Origin: Micromonospora sp. WMMD980
GTDB taxonomy: Bacteria; Actinomycetota; Actinomycetes; Mycobacteriales; Micromonosporaceae
DNA: 64,000 nt
Direction of reading: 5' to 3'
Assembly: GCF_029626035.1 (NCBI RefSeq)
Contig: NZ_JARUBE010000003.1
Span: 6,014,001 to 6,078,000 of the forward strand
In this document: piece after piece, positions 15,743 to 25,248 of the stretch
Layout: every line of letters begins with the position of its first letter
Position numbering within the stretch: the first letter of the stretch is position 1
Position numbers and translations under genes: made by a program
Notes under the pieces: generated by a model
The model's input: the letters and a program-made list of their open reading frames with translations, nothing else
What the model was told of the DNA's origin: nothing
Database searches by the model: none

Positions 15743-15857
15743 GAGCTGGCAGGACATGGCGGAGTCGACGCGGGCGCCGCTGGCGGTCCCCAAAGACGGT
15801 CGAACCGGGTCCGGTCGGGCGGCGGGATCCGGTCCGGCCGGATCGCCGTACCGGAAC

Positions 15858-15863
15858 TAGGCT
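15858..15863 (+). promoter_or_regulatory. -10 hexamer, leaderless promoter
   Basis: TAGGCT ends 6 nt before the ATG at 15870. Confidence 0.5.
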
Positions 15864-15869
15864 CGCGCC

Positions 15870-16697
15870 ATGACGATCGACGGCTTCGCCGCACACCCTG
15901 CCCTGGTGGAGCACGCCCGCCGGTTCCAGGCCGAGGGCGGTTTGCCCGCCGTGCCCCGGGTCGCCGCCACCGTGCTGCTGCTCCGCCCGACCGGCGACGA
16001 CTTCGAGGTCTATCTGATCCGGCGGGTGGCGGCGATGACCTTCGGCGGCATGTACGCCTTCCCCGGCGGCGGGGTGGACCGGTCCGACTCGCAGACGCAC
16101 CTCGGCTGGGCCGGGCCGGAGCCGGCGGCCTGGGGGGAGCGGTTCCGGCTCGACCCGGCGGACGCGCAGGCGGTGGTCTGCGCCGCCGCCCGCGAGGTGT
16201 TCGAGGAGGCGGGCGTGCTGCTGGCCGGCCCGGACGCCGACACCGTGGTCGGCGACGTGAGCGGCGACGACTGGGAGGCCGCCCGGCAGGATCTGGTGGG
16301 CCGGCGTACCGGCTTCGCCGACCTGCTGGCCGGGCGTGGGCTCACGCTCCGGTCGGACCTGCTGTTGCCGTGGACCCGGTGGATCACGCCGGAGTTCGAG
16401 CCGCGACGCTTCGATACGTACTTCTTCGTCGCCCTGCTGCCCGAGGGGCAGCGGACCCGCGACGTCTCCGGGGAGGCCGACCACACGCTGTGGCTGCGAC
16501 CGGCGGACGCGCTGGCCCGGGCGGAGGCGGGCGAGCTGACCATGCTGCCGCCGACCATGGTCACGCTCGGCGAGATCGCCGCCGCCGGCGACCTCGCGGG
16601 CGTGGCCCGCGCGGCGGCGGAACGAGACCCGGGTACGCCGATCCTCCCGCACATCGAGGACCTGGACGGCCCCGAGCCGCGCTTCCTGCTGCGCTGA
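15870..16697 (+). CDS. NUDIX hydrolase, NUDT19-like
   Basis: The 275-residue protein has a split Nudix box: MYAFPGGGVDRSD near residue 62, then after an insertion AAAREVFEEAGVLL near residue 107, which carries the metal-binding REVFEE glutamates. The insertion and overall length fit the NUDT19/RP2p-like branch (acyl-CoA or related diphosphate hydrolases). The cytosolic substrate is unproven. It converges with pstB across element R2. The leaderless promoter at 15858 fixes the start. Confidence 0.88.
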   Translation: MTIDGFAAHPALVEHARRFQAEGGLPAVPRVAATVLLLRPTGDDFEVYLIRRVAAMTFGGMYAFPGGGVDRSDSQTHLGWAGPEPAAWGERFRLDPADAQAVVCAAAREVFEEAGVLLAGPDADTVVGDVSGDDWEAARQDLVGRRTGFADLLAGRGLTLRSDLLLPWTRWITPEFEPRRFDTYFFVALLPEGQRTRDVSGEADHTLWLRPADALARAEAGELTMLPPTMVTLGEIAAAGDLAGVARAAAERDPGTPILPHIEDLDGPEPRFLLR

Positions 16698-16699
16698 GG

Positions 16700-16755
16700 T
16701 TAGGAGGGGCCCCCTGTTATACAGAATGCGTTAACAGGGGGCCCCTCCTTACACC
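16700..16755. repeat. dispersed palindromic element R2 (sub-type B)
   Basis: Perfect 18-bp arms (16702-16719 and 16732-16749) enclose a 12-nt loop TACAGAATGCGT. The stem contains the family's GGGGCCCC core. It fills the gap between the convergent NUDIX and pstB stops and would form a strong bidirectional hairpin. The loop is shared with R6, not with R1. Confidence 0.85.
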
Positions 16756-17532
16756 TCAGCCGAAGCGGCCGGTGATGTAGTCCTCGGTCTTCTTCTGGGT
16801 GGGGTTGCTGAAGATCTTCTGGGTGTTGTCGTACTCGATCAGGCGGCCCGGGTCGCCGGTCTTCTCGATCGAGAAGAACGCGGTGCGGTCGGACACCCGC
16901 GCGGCCTGCTGCATGTTGTGCGTGACGATGATGATGGTGAACTTGTCCTTGAGCTGGAACATCAGATCCTCGATGGCCAGCGTGGAGATCGGGTCCAGCG
17001 CCGAGCACGGCTCGTCCATCAGCACCACCTGCGGCTCGACGGCGATGGTGCGGGCGATGCAGAGGCGCTGCTGCTGACCGCCGGAGAGGCCGGCGCCGGG
17101 CTTGCCGAGCCGGTCCTTCACCTCGTCCCACAGGTTCGCCGAGCGGAGCGCCTTCTCGGCGGCCTCCTCCAGGATCGACTTGCGCCGCACGCCGTTGAGC
17201 CGCAGGCCGGCCACCACGTTGTCGAAGATGCTCATGGTGGGGAACGGGTTCGGCCGCTGGAAGACCATGCCGATCATCCGGCGGACCGCGGTGACGTCCA
17301 CGTCCCGGTCGTAGATGTCCTGGCCGTCGATGGCCAGGTTGCCCTCGACCCGGGCGCCGGGCAGCACCTCGTGCATCCGGTTGATGGACCGCAGGAACGT
17401 CGACTTGCCGCAGCCGGACGGGCCGATGAGGGCGGTCACGGTCTTCGGCTCGACGGTCAGGTTGATGTTCTCGATCGCCTTGAAACCGCCGTAGTAGGCG
17501 GTCACGTTGGCGGCTTCGACGCGCTTGGCCAT
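16756..17532 (-). CDS. pstB: phosphate ABC transporter ATP-binding protein
   Basis: The 258-residue ATPase has Walker [10 protein letters not shown] near residue 35, the signature [13 protein letters not shown], Walker [14 protein letters not shown] and the H-loop [13 protein letters not shown]. Length and [17 protein letters not shown] are typical of PstB. It powers PstSCA phosphate import. The ATG at 17532 has GGAGG 10 nt upstream; an ATG at 17556 overlapping the pstA stop as ATGA would add eight residues and is the alternative. It is the last gene of pstSCAB. Confidence 0.96.
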   Translation of the reverse strand: MAKRVEAANVTAYYGGFKAIENINLTVEPKTVTALIGPSGCGKSTFLRSINRMHEVLPGARVEGNLAIDGQDIYDRDVDVTAVRRMIGMVFQRPNPFPTMSIFDNVVAGLRLNGVRRKSILEEAAEKALRSANLWDEVKDRLGKPGAGLSGGQQQRLCIARTIAVEPQVVLMDEPCSALDPISTLAIEDLMFQLKDKFTIIIVTHNMQQAARVSDRTAFFSIEKTGDPGRLIEYDNTQKIFSNPTQKKTEDYITGRFG

Positions 17533-17552
17533 GGTGGCGGTACCTCCGGGGT

Positions 17553-18641
17553 TCATCGGCCGAGCCGGTTTCGACGGGCCAGCAGCTTCGCGGCGACGGT
17601 CAGGACGAGGACGAGCGCGACCAGAGTCAGCGCCGCGGTCCAGGCCCGCGCCGGCGAGTACTTCGACGCCTCGCCGGCCTGCTGATAGACGAAGAGCGCC
17701 AGCGACGACTGGTTGTTCTCGAACGGGTTGAAGTTGATCGCCGCGCCGCCGCCGGCGACGAGCAGCACCGGCGCGGTCTCACCGGCGGCCCGCGCGATCG
17801 CGAGCATGATGCCGGTGACGATGCCGGGCAGCGCGGTCGGCAGCACGACCCGCAGGATGGTCTTCCACTTCGGTACGCCGAGCGCGTACGCGCCCTCGCG
17901 CAGCGGCGCCGGCACGAGCCGGAGCATCTCCTCGGTGGACCGCACCACGGTGGGCAGCATGAGCACGCTCAACGCCAGCGCGGCGGCGAAGCCGGAGAAG
18001 CTCGGCCGGCCGTCGTTGAACCAGGGCGAGACGATGAGCACCCAGAAGGCCAGCACGAACAGGCCGGTGACGATGGACGGGATGCCGGTCATCACGTCCA
18101 CGAAGAAGCGGATGGCGAACGCGAACCGGCCCCGGCCGTACTCGACCACGTAGATCGCGCACAGCACGCCGAGCGGCACGGTGATCAGCGCGGCGATGCC
18201 GACCTGCTCCAGCGTGCCGACGATCGCGTGGTAGGCGCCGCCGTTGGCGTCCCGCGCCCCGATGTTGTTCATCGAGGTGCCGAAGAAGTCGGCGTCCAGC
18301 CGTCCGGAGCCCTTGCTCACCAGCGTCCAGACCACCGACGCCAGCGGCAGCACGGCCAGCACGAAGGCGGAGTGGATCAGCGCGCTCCAGATCCGGTTAC
18401 GGGCCGACCGTCGGCCCTCCACCGCGTTCGCGGCGGCGAAGAGACCGATCAGGTAGAGCAGCACGCCGAGCACCACGACCAGGACCGCGCCGCCGATACC
18501 GGCGCCGTAGACCAGACCGGCCGCGAGCAGCAGCGCCGCGACGGCGAGGGCGGGCGCGGCGTACGCGGGAAGCCGCCGGGCCCGCAGCGTGGCCGGCTGG
18601 GCCGGCGGGCGCGGGCGGCGGGGGGTGAGAGTGGAGGTCAT
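17553..18641 (-). CDS. pstA: phosphate ABC transporter permease PstA
   Basis: The 362-residue membrane protein has about seven or eight hydrophobic segments and the permease EAA-like loop [20 protein letters not shown] with [20 protein letters not shown] following. An 80-residue N-terminal part with two extra hydrophobic segments precedes the conserved permease. It partners with PstC in the phosphate channel. Its ATG overlaps the pstC stop by ATGA, showing translational coupling. Confidence 0.95.
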   Translation of the reverse strand: MTSTLTPRRPRPPAQPATLRARRLPAYAAPALAVAALLLAAGLVYGAGIGGAVLVVVLGVLLYLIGLFAAANAVEGRRSARNRIWSALIHSAFVLAVLPLASVVWTLVSKGSGRLDADFFGTSMNNIGARDANGGAYHAIVGTLEQVGIAALITVPLGVLCAIYVVEYGRGRFAFAIRFFVDVMTGIPSIVTGLFVLAFWVLIVSPWFNDGRPSFSGFAAALALSVLMLPTVVRSTEEMLRLVPAPLREGAYALGVPKWKTILRVVLPTALPGIVTGIMLAIARAAGETAPVLLVAGGGAAINFNPFENNQSSLALFVYQQAGEASKYSPARAWTAALTLVALVLVLTVAAKLLARRNRLGR

Positions 18642-19723
18642 GCCGCGGACTCCGTGAACTCGCGCCGCCGGTAGATGATCGCCCGGGCGGTGATGTTGAC
18701 GATCAGCGTGATCGCGAAGAGCACCAGACCGGAGGCGATCAGCGCGCCCCGGCCGGTGTCGTTCGCCTCGGCGAACCGGTTGGCGATGTTGGCGGCGATC
18801 GAGTTGCCGCCGCTCTGCAGGATGTTGAACGAGATGGCGTACGTCGAGCCGAGGGTCAGCGCGAGCGCGATGGTCTCGCCGAGCGCCCGGCCCAGGCCCA
18901 GCATCACCGCGGCGATGACACCCGGCCGGCCGTACGGCAGGACCGCGGTGCGGATCATCTCCCAGCGGGTGGCGCCGAGCGCGAGCGCGGCCTCCTCGTT
19001 GGCGGTCGGGGTCTGCCGGAACACCTCGCGGGAGAGCGAGGTGACGATCGGCAGCACCATGATCGCCAACACCACGGAGCCGAGCAGGATCGAGCTGCCG
19101 TACGGGCCGTCGCCGAAGATCGGGATCCAGCCGAAGTAGGTGTGCAGCCAGGCGGAGAGGTCGGCGACCGGGCCGGCGAAGTAGTCGCGGCCCCAGAGGC
19201 CGAAGACCACGCTCGGCACGGCGGCCAGCAGGTCGATCAGGAAGCCCAGGCCGTTGCCGAGCCGGCGCGGGGCGTAGTGCGACAGGTAGAGGGCGATGCC
19301 CAGCGCGACCGGCACCGCCATGAACAGCGCCAGCAGCGAACTCAGCACCGTGCCGAAGGCGAGCGCGCCGATGCCGAACTTCGGCGGGTTGTCGTTCGGG
19401 AACCAGCCCTCGAAGGTCCAGAAGGACTCGGTGTTGGCCCGCAGCGCCGGTACGGCCTTGGCGATCAGGAAGATCGCGATGGCCGCGATGATGACCAGCA
19501 CGGTGCTGCCGGCGGCCAGGGTCAGGCCGTGGAACGCCCGTTCCGCGCCGAAGGCGCGGGCGCGCGGGAGGCCGCCGCCCCCGCCGAGGTCGCCGCCGGG
19601 GCGGCCAGGGTTTCCGGAGCGCTCGGCCACACGCGCCGAGGCACCGGCGGGCCGCTCGTGGCTCGTGGCCACGGGGGTCCCGCCGGTGCCGGCGTGCGCC
19701 GAGCGGTGAGGGGTGTCACCCAT
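18638..19723 (-). CDS. pstC: phosphate ABC transporter permease PstC
   Basis: This 361-residue protein has a 65-residue hydrophilic glycine/arginine-rich N-terminal extension, then six hydrophobic segments. The PstC loop EEAALALGATRWEMIRTAVLP is followed by RPGVIAAVMLGLGRALGETI. It forms the transmembrane channel with PstA. Forty-one bp separate it from pstS. The start could lie further in, because the extension is unconserved, but no better ribosome site is evident. Confidence 0.93.
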   Translation of the reverse strand: MGDTPHRSAHAGTGGTPVATSHERPAGASARVAERSGNPGRPGGDLGGGGGLPRARAFGAERAFHGLTLAAGSTVLVIIAAIAIFLIAKAVPALRANTESFWTFEGWFPNDNPPKFGIGALAFGTVLSSLLALFMAVPVALGIALYLSHYAPRRLGNGLGFLIDLLAAVPSVVFGLWGRDYFAGPVADLSAWLHTYFGWIPIFGDGPYGSSILLGSVVLAIMVLPIVTSLSREVFRQTPTANEEAALALGATRWEMIRTAVLPYGRPGVIAAVMLGLGRALGETIALALTLGSTYAISFNILQSGGNSIAANIANRFAEANDTGRGALIASGLVLFAITLIVNITARAIIYRRREFTESAA

Positions 19724-19764
19724 CTGCTCGCTCGCTTCGCGTTGAGGAGGTGTCGTTCAGGGCG

Positions 19765-20868
19765 TCAGGAGAGGCTCTTGACGGCGGCCTCGACCTTGGC
19801 GCGGACGGCGTCCGGCAGCGGGGCGTAGCCCAGCTCGGCCAGCTCCTGCTGGCCCTCCGCGCTGGCGGCGTGGCCGAGCAGGCCCTTGACCAGCGGCAGC
19901 TTGTCGGCGGCGAGGCCCTTGCTGCAGACGATCTCGTAGGTCGCCAGGACGATCGGGTAGGCCCCGGCCTCCTTGGTGTTGTAGTCGATCGACATCTTGA
20001 GGTCGTTGCCCTGGCCCTCGAACTTGGCCCCGGCGATGGTCTTGCCGGCCGAGTCACCGGTCAGCTCGACGAATTCGCCGGCCCCATTCTTGATCTTGGC
20101 CATCTTCAGGGCGGAGTTCTCGGCGTACGACAGCTCGACGTAGCTGATGGTGCCGTCGGTGCTCTTGACCTTGCTGGCCACGCCGTCGGACTTGGCCGCG
20201 CCGACGCCGCCCGGAGCCTTCCACGCCTTGGCGTTGCCGAAGGTCCAGTCCGCCTCGGCGGTCTTGGAGAGGTACTTGGTGAAGTTGTCGGTGGTGCCCG
20301 ACTCGTCGGAGCGGTGCACCGCCTGGATCGCGGCCGACGGCAGCTTGGCGTCCGGGTTGTCGGCCTTGATCGCCGCGTCGTCCCACTTGGTCACCTTGCC
20401 GGCGAAGATCTTCGCCAGGGTGGCCGGGCTGAACTGGAGGTTGTCCGCGCCGCTGACGTTGTAGACGACCGCGACCGGGCCGATCACCATCGGCAGGTTG
20501 AGGGCCTGGCCGCCGGCGCACTTCGCGTCGGCCTGCGGCTGCTCCTCCGGCTTGAGCGCGGAGTCGGAGCCGGCGAAGTCGGCGGTGCCGGCGATGAACG
20601 CCTGGATGCCGGCGCCGGAGCCGCTCGGCTCGTAGTTGATCGTGGTGCCCGCGCACTTCTGCTGGTACGCCTTGATCCACTCGGCCATGGCGTTCTTCTG
20701 CGCGGAGGAGCCCTGCGCGTTCAGCGTGCCCTTGCCGCAGTCGACGGCGGCGGCGGAGCCGGAGGCGGAACCGCCGGTCGGCTCGTTGTTGTCCGAGCCG
20801 CAGGCGCTGAGACCGAGAACCGCGGTAAGAGCGAGACAGGCGATGGCGCCGTGCCGCTGGAGCTTCAC
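19765..20868 (-). CDS. pstS: phosphate-binding lipoprotein PstS
   Basis: The 367-residue protein begins with a lipoprotein signal peptide and the lipobox LSACGSD (Cys 23). The phosphate-binding motifs GSGAGIQAF near residue 82, DFAGSDSAL and HRSDESGTTDNFTKYL near residue 187 are typical of PstS. It captures phosphate outside the cell for PstCAB. The GTG start at 20868 follows an AAGGGA ribosome site. It is the first gene of pstSCAB and has a PHO box 110 bp upstream. Confidence 0.96.
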   Translation of the reverse strand: MKLQRHGAIACLALTAVLGLSACGSDNNEPTGGSASGSAAAVDCGKGTLNAQGSSAQKNAMAEWIKAYQQKCAGTTINYEPSGSGAGIQAFIAGTADFAGSDSALKPEEQPQADAKCAGGQALNLPMVIGPVAVVYNVSGADNLQFSPATLAKIFAGKVTKWDDAAIKADNPDAKLPSAAIQAVHRSDESGTTDNFTKYLSKTAEADWTFGNAKAWKAPGGVGAAKSDGVASKVKSTDGTISYVELSYAENSALKMAKIKNGAGEFVELTGDSAGKTIAGAKFEGQGNDLKMSIDYNTKEAGAYPIVLATYEIVCSKGLAADKLPLVKGLLGHAASAEGQQELAELGYAPLPDAVRAKVEAAVKSLS

Positions 20869-20977
20869 TTGAGGGGTTTCCCTTCACGTCTTTGGTCAGG
20901 TCGCCCGGGGTTGCCGGGGGCCGGCGCTGACCGGCTTGACGTGAAAGTTAGGAGGGCCAGGTGGACGGTTCGCCGGT

Positions 20978-20999
20978 CGGAAGTGAACGGGCGATGAAC
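20978..20999 (-). promoter_or_regulatory. PHO box upstream of pstS
   Basis: On the minus strand, GTTCATCGCCC and GTTCACTTCCG form adjacent 11-bp direct repeats. A degenerate unit GTCCACCTGGC sits two periods downstream. Orientation toward pstS and the spacing fit PhoP/RegX3 activation under phosphate limitation. Confidence 0.75.
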
Positions 21000-21066
21000 A
21001 CGTTCGGCCGACGGGATGGCCGTAGGCTGAGGTGGGCCTGTCCATTTCGTGAACTCGCGGCCCGCT

Positions 21067-21083
21067 ATCGCCTTTAAGGCGAT
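21067..21083 (-). terminator. candidate terminator hairpin after mshD
   Basis: ATCGCC and GGCGAT arms around a TTTAA-type loop form a small palindrome in the gap downstream of mshD and upstream of the pstS promoter. The run of T expected for an intrinsic terminator is weak, so this is tentative. Confidence 0.35.
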
Positions 21084-21160
21084 TTATCCGGGCAGTCGTT
21101 ACCGCGCCGAGCCGTCCGCGTGACGCTCCCGTGACCGCCCGCCGAGGTCTTCGTCGCCGA

Positions 21161-22117
21161 TCAGTCGCGCTGGTAGTTGACGTGCGCGGACCAGCGGGCG
21201 AAGCCGAGCCGCTCGTAGAGCGCGACCGCCCCGGTGTTGCTCTCGTCGACGTAGAGCATCACCCGGTCCAGCCCCCGCGCGTCGCGCAGGTGGGCCAGGC
21301 CGGCGGCGGTGAGCGCCCGACCGAGCCCGCCGCGGTGGACCGACGGGTCGACGCCGAGCACGTAGACCTCGCCGATCCGGGCCGACCCGGGCCGCTCGTG
21401 CACCTTGGTCCAGTGGAAACCGAGCAGCCGGCCGGTGGCGGAGTCCACCGCGAGCAGGAAGCCGGCCGGGTCGAACCACGGCTCGGCGATGCGCACGCGC
21501 AGGTCGTCGAGGGTCCACCGGCCCTGCTCGGGGTGCTGGGCGAACGCCGCGTTGTTGACCGCCAGCCAGGCCTCGTCGTCCTCACCCGGGCGGAACGCCC
21601 GCAGCTCGACGCCCTCGGGCAGGGCCGGCGCGGGCGGCGCGGCGGTCAACGGGCGGCGCAGCTGCCAGAGCACGCGGGCGCGGGTGAAGCCCAGGTCGAC
21701 CGCGAGCGCGGCGGCTGACGGGTGGTCCCCGTGCGCCCAGGCGCCCAACGGACCGGGTTCGGCGGCGGCCAGCACGCCCCGGGCCAACGCCCGGCCGGTG
21801 CCCCGCCGCCGGTGCGCCGGATGCACCACCAGCTCCACGCCGACCCCCTTGGCCGGGTCCGTGGTGTCGAGGTGCGCGTACCCGGTCAGGGTCCCGTCGG
21901 CCGCGCGGGCGGTGAGGTGCACGGCCGGCGCCCCGGGGTCGCGCATCCGCAGGAGCACGTGCTCGTCGAGCGGGTCGGCGCCGTCGGCGTCGCCGGCGGC
22001 CCGGGCCAGCGTCAGCACCTCGGCCACCTCGGGCGCGGTCAGCCGGTCGGCGGGCGACACCCGGTGGCCCGGCGTCGCCGTGTCGGGACCGCCACCACTC
22101 GTCGGCTCGGTGCTCAT
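21161..22117 (-). CDS. mshD: mycothiol synthase
   Basis: The 318-residue protein contains two GNAT domains. The first has VVHPAHRRRGTGRALARGVL near residue 80. The second, active one has VYVLGVDPSVHRGGLGRALT near residue 235, followed by LYVDESNTGAVALYERLGF. MshD acetylates Cys-GlcN-inositol with acetyl-CoA in the last step of mycothiol synthesis. The ATG at 22117 is supported by TACCGT 7 nt upstream; an in-frame GTG at 22126 falls inside that promoter. mshA lies 34 kb away in this window. Confidence 0.93.
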   Translation of the reverse strand: MSTEPTSGGGPDTATPGHRVSPADRLTAPEVAEVLTLARAAGDADGADPLDEHVLLRMRDPGAPAVHLTARAADGTLTGYAHLDTTDPAKGVGVELVVHPAHRRRGTGRALARGVLAAAEPGPLGAWAHGDHPSAAALAVDLGFTRARVLWQLRRPLTAAPPAPALPEGVELRAFRPGEDDEAWLAVNNAAFAQHPEQGRWTLDDLRVRIAEPWFDPAGFLLAVDSATGRLLGFHWTKVHERPGSARIGEVYVLGVDPSVHRGGLGRALTAAGLAHLRDARGLDRVMLYVDESNTGAVALYERLGFARWSAHVNYQRD

Positions 22118-22124
22118 CCCCGTC

Positions 22125-22130
22125 ACGGTA
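22125..22130 (-). promoter_or_regulatory. -10 hexamer, leaderless promoter
   Basis: Minus-strand TACCGT ends 7 nt before the mshD ATG at 22117, and decides that start. Confidence 0.5.
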
Positions 22131-22184
22131 GCGGCCTCCGGGCCGCCGTTCGCGGTGGAGCGACGCGGTCGGGAGTGGTGCTCG

Positions 22185-23069
22185 TCACGCGGCGCCGGTG
22201 GGCAGCGGCTCCAGCTCGAACCGAGCCAGCAGTTCGGGCAGCAGCCGTTGCAACGCGGCCACCGTGCCGGAGCGGTCGCCGCCCGCGTCGTGCATCAGCA
22301 CGATCGCCCCCGGGCCGGTCTGGGTGCGGACGGTGGTCTCGATGGCGGTGGGGCCCGGCGTCTTCCAGTCCGAGGGGTCGACGCTCCAGTGCAGGGGGGT
22401 GAGGCCCAGCTCCGTGCAGGCCGACACCACCTGCGGCGTCCAGACCCCGCCCGGCTGCCGGTAGTAGGCGACGTGGGCGTTCGGCGCGGCGGCCAGAATG
22501 GCGTCGTTGGTGCGTCTCAGGTCCGCCCGGATCGTCTCCGGGGTGCGTCTGCCGAGGTTGACATCGTGCTTCCAGGAGTGGTTGCACAGGGTGTGCCCCT
22601 CGGCCGCGATCGACCGGACCAGGTCCGGGTAGTTCTCGGCGTTCTCGCCGACGACGCAGAACGTGGCCCGCACGCCGTACTGGCTCAGCAGGGCCAGCAC
22701 CTGCGGCGTCCATCGCGGGTCGGGGCCGTCGTCGAAGGTCAGCGCGACCCGGGCGGAGCCGGTGCTGACGTGCGCGCCGTACGGGCCCGTTCCGTCGGCC
22801 GGGTCCGGGGTCGGGTCCGGGCTCGGCGTGCCGGGGTCGCCGCTCGGCGGTTGGTCGGCGTAGCGGGGGCCGTAGGCCGAGGTGGTCGCGCCCGCCGTCG
22901 ACGGGTGCTGCTCGGGAACCAGGCTGCGGCCCAGCGCGTACGCGGAGGCCAGCAGCCCGGCGAGCACGGCGGTGACGACCGCCACCGCCTTCAGCGTCGA
23001 GCCGGACATCAGTGGTACCGGCCGTTCGCCGCCCCCGTGGTCACCACACGCACCGTTGACTCCCCTCAT
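22185..23069 (-). CDS. polysaccharide deacetylase (NodB-like), membrane-anchored
   Basis: The 294-residue protein has one N-terminal hydrophobic segment (about residues 26-47) and a proline-rich linker. The NodB domain follows, with VALTFDDGPDPRW, the metal-binding HSWKHD, YRQPGGVWTP, LHWSVDPSDWKTPG and IVLMHDAGGDRSGT. All five catalytic motifs are present, so it should remove N- or O-acetyl groups from a cell-wall glycan outside the membrane. The start is uncertain: no ribosome site precedes ATG 23069 or ATG 23009. An 8-bp hairpin (23068-23075 with 23086-23093) covers the first ATG. Confidence 0.88.
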   Translation of the reverse strand: MRGVNGACGDHGGGERPVPLMSGSTLKAVAVVTAVLAGLLASAYALGRSLVPEQHPSTAGATTSAYGPRYADQPPSGDPGTPSPDPTPDPADGTGPYGAHVSTGSARVALTFDDGPDPRWTPQVLALLSQYGVRATFCVVGENAENYPDLVRSIAAEGHTLCNHSWKHDVNLGRRTPETIRADLRRTNDAILAAAPNAHVAYYRQPGGVWTPQVVSACTELGLTPLHWSVDPSDWKTPGPTAIETTVRTQTGPGAIVLMHDAGGDRSGTVAALQRLLPELLARFELEPLPTGAA

Positions 23070-23151
23070 CCTGACGAATCCGGCAGTCAGGATATGAGGG
23101 ACTCAGTGGGCAAATAGTGCGTATGGGAAAAGTTGCCCCGGTTGGGCGCGG

Positions 23152-23865
23152 TCAGACCGGCAGCGGGGCCGGCTCCGACTCCGGCAGCGAGCGCGACGGC
23201 GGCACGACGAACTTGTAGCCGACCTGGCGGACCGTGCCGATCATCGACTCGTACTCCGAGCCGAGCTTGGCGCGCAGCCGCCGGACGTGCACGTCGACCG
23301 TGCGGGTGCCGCCGAAGTAGTCGTAGCCCCAGACCTCGCGCAGCAACTGGTCGCGGGTGAAGACGCGCCCCGGGTGCTGGGCGAGGAACTTCAGCAGCTC
23401 GAACTCCTTGTAGGTCAGGTCGAGCGGCCGGCCCTTCAGCTTCGCGGCGTAGGTGTCCGGGTCGATGTTCAGCTCGCCGGCCCGGATCGAACCGCCGGCG
23501 CCGGCGACGGCGTTGCTCAGCCGGCCGACCGCGAGCCGCAACCGCGCCTCCACCTCGGCCGGGCCGGCCCCGGCGAGGATCACGTCGTCCACGCCCCAGT
23601 CGGCGTTCAACGCGATCAGGCCGGCCTCGGTCACCACCGCGACCAGCGGCACGCCGATCCCGGTGGCGTGCAGCATCCGGCAGGTGGCCCGCGCCTCGCT
23701 CAACTCGGAGCGAGCGTCCACCAGGACCGCGTCCGGGGTCGGGCCGGACACCAGGGTGCGCACGTCACGGGGTGCGGTGCGCACCGAGTGCGGCAGCAGG
23801 TCGAGTGCCGGCAACACCGCCGACGGCTCACCCGCCCGTGCGGTCACGAGCAGCAGGAGCTCCAC
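23152..23865 (-). CDS. glnR: GlnR-type nitrogen response regulator
   Basis: The 237-residue protein has an atypical OmpR receiver domain ([19 protein letters not shown] at the start, [20 protein letters not shown] in the middle). A highly conserved winged-helix domain follows: [20 protein letters not shown] and [20 protein letters not shown]. The receiver lacks the N-terminal acidic pair needed for normal phosphorylation, as in Streptomyces GlnR, the global nitrogen regulator. No sensor kinase gene adjoins it, which also fits. The GTG at 23865 was chosen for its GGAGG site 5 nt upstream; a GTG at 23871 is the alternative. Confidence 0.9.
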   Translation of the reverse strand: MELLLLVTARAGEPSAVLPALDLLPHSVRTAPRDVRTLVSGPTPDAVLVDARSELSEARATCRMLHATGIGVPLVAVVTEAGLIALNADWGVDDVILAGAGPAEVEARLRLAVGRLSNAVAGAGGSIRAGELNIDPDTYAAKLKGRPLDLTYKEFELLKFLAQHPGRVFTRDQLLREVWGYDYFGGTRTVDVHVRRLRAKLGSEYESMIGTVRQVGYKFVVPPSRSLPESEPAPLPV

Positions 23866-24116
23866 GATCACCTCCGTCCCGGCGGCCCTTCGGCCGCGCG
23901 CGACCAGCGGCCCACCCGGTGCGGGCGGCGCTGTGAACTTGCGTGGGTCCCGGCGTCGCTGACGGGCGGGGTAACGGGTTGAGCGTAACCGATGGTCCGG
24001 TCGTCACCTTCGCGCCTTTTCCCGTTTGCCCTTTCTGCCCTCGATCGCGGCGCAGGTTTTAACGTTGCCGAAACCGTGACCTCCGCCGAGCCGCCCGGGT
24101 CTGGCACGATCGGGGC

Positions 24117-25166
24117 GTGTTTCCCTCCACCTCGCGCGACGCCGGTCGTGACCCGTGGGCCGACGACCCGTCCTCCGGGTCGTCCGCCCCCGCCCGTGGC
24201 TACCCGCCTGCCCCGCGCACCGGGCCGGCCGAGGAGGAGGGGGCGCGGCGGGAGCGCAAGGGCCCGCGCCGGCTCCGCAAGGGCGGCCCCGGCCGCCGCC
24301 CCGAAGACGCCTCGGACGGCGCGTCCGAGGAGGACGTGCCGCCGGTGGAGTTCCGCCGGCCGCTGGCCCTGACCGTGGCCGGCTTCGCCGCGCTGCTCGG
24401 CGTCGGCCTGGTGCTCGGGGCGCAGACCGCCGGCCCGGGGCACCGGCTGCCGTTCGCGGTCATCATCTTCGGCGTCCAGCTGCTCTACGTGCTCGCCTGG
24501 ACGATGGCCATGCGACCGCCCGCGCTGCTGGTGGTCGCGCTGGTCAGCGCCGGCACCGCGGCGATCGCCGACGTCGCCGCCGTGCGGTCGGACATCGCCG
24601 GCCTGGCCCCGCTCGGCTACGCCGCGGTCGCCGGCCTCGTGCTCGGTGTGCTCGGGCAGCTCGTCCGCCGGGTGGACCGGGTCCGGGTCACCGACTCGCT
24701 GGGCGGCACCCTGCTCATCGTCGTCGGGGTGGTCGCGTTCGCCTCGCTGATCGTGCTCAGCCGGATCCCCAAGGGCACCCAGGCGATCACCGTCTGTCTC
24801 ACCGCCGCCGGGGTGGCCCTGCTGGTGGCGCGGCTGACCGACGCCGTGGCGCCGTGGCCCCGGCTCGCCCCACAGGTGCCCCGCGGCGCGGCGGGCGTCG
24901 TCGCGGGCGCCATGATCGGCACCCTGACCAGCGCCGTGCTCGGCAGCTACCTGGTCGGCTTCACCCCGACCAGCGCCGCGCTGGTCGGCGTGGTCACCGC
25001 GGCCACCGCCGTGCTGGCCGACCTCGCCGTGGGATACGCCGAGGCGGGCCGCCTGATGGCCGGTGAGCCGCCGACCATGTGGGTGGCCCGGCACATGCAG
25101 GGGCCGCTGGGCGGCTTCGCGCTCGCCGCGCCCGCCGCGTACGCCATGTGCGTGCTCTTCCTCTGA
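24117..25166 (+). CDS. multi-pass membrane protein of unknown function
   Basis: This 349-residue protein is not one I recognise. About 80 N-terminal residues are hydrophilic, rich in Pro, Arg and Glu, and probably disordered. From FRRPLALTVAGFAALLGVGL onward there are eight or nine hydrophobic segments, ending MCVLFL. A short charged loop (RLTDAVAPWPRLAPQVPRG) divides the membrane part. It starts with GTG at 24117 with a CACGAT hexamer 6 nt upstream. It diverges from glnR across 250 bp, an arrangement I recall from other actinobacteria. Confidence 0.7.
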   Translation: MFPSTSRDAGRDPWADDPSSGSSAPARGYPPAPRTGPAEEEGARRERKGPRRLRKGGPGRRPEDASDGASEEDVPPVEFRRPLALTVAGFAALLGVGLVLGAQTAGPGHRLPFAVIIFGVQLLYVLAWTMAMRPPALLVVALVSAGTAAIADVAAVRSDIAGLAPLGYAAVAGLVLGVLGQLVRRVDRVRVTDSLGGTLLIVVGVVAFASLIVLSRIPKGTQAITVCLTAAGVALLVARLTDAVAPWPRLAPQVPRGAAGVVAGAMIGTLTSAVLGSYLVGFTPTSAALVGVVTAATAVLADLAVGYAEAGRLMAGEPPTMWVARHMQGPLGGFALAAPAAYAMCVLFL

Positions 25167-25248
25167 GCGCCCGGTTGGAGAAGTCCCGCCCCGGGTAAGT
25201 ACGGTTGCGCCGCGAGACGCGGTGACGGCGGCGAGGCTTGGAGGCGGC

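Larger units (their letters stand above)
14950..15857. other. gene-free interval with repeat arrays
   Basis: About 0.9 kb between the divergent oxidoreductase and NUDIX genes holds no recognisable gene. Open frames exist on both strands only because the repeats are high in GC and one has a period divisible by three; their translations are low-complexity. The interval contains a 33-bp tandem array, a 7-bp hairpin (15462-15478), a long inverted repeat, and a G-rich 35-bp array. Confidence 0.7.

Noticed and set aside
23940..24085. GlnR-binding site between glnR and the membrane protein gene
   Set aside because: Fragments such as GTAAC and GAAAC are present but not at the required spacing, so the match is not better than chance.
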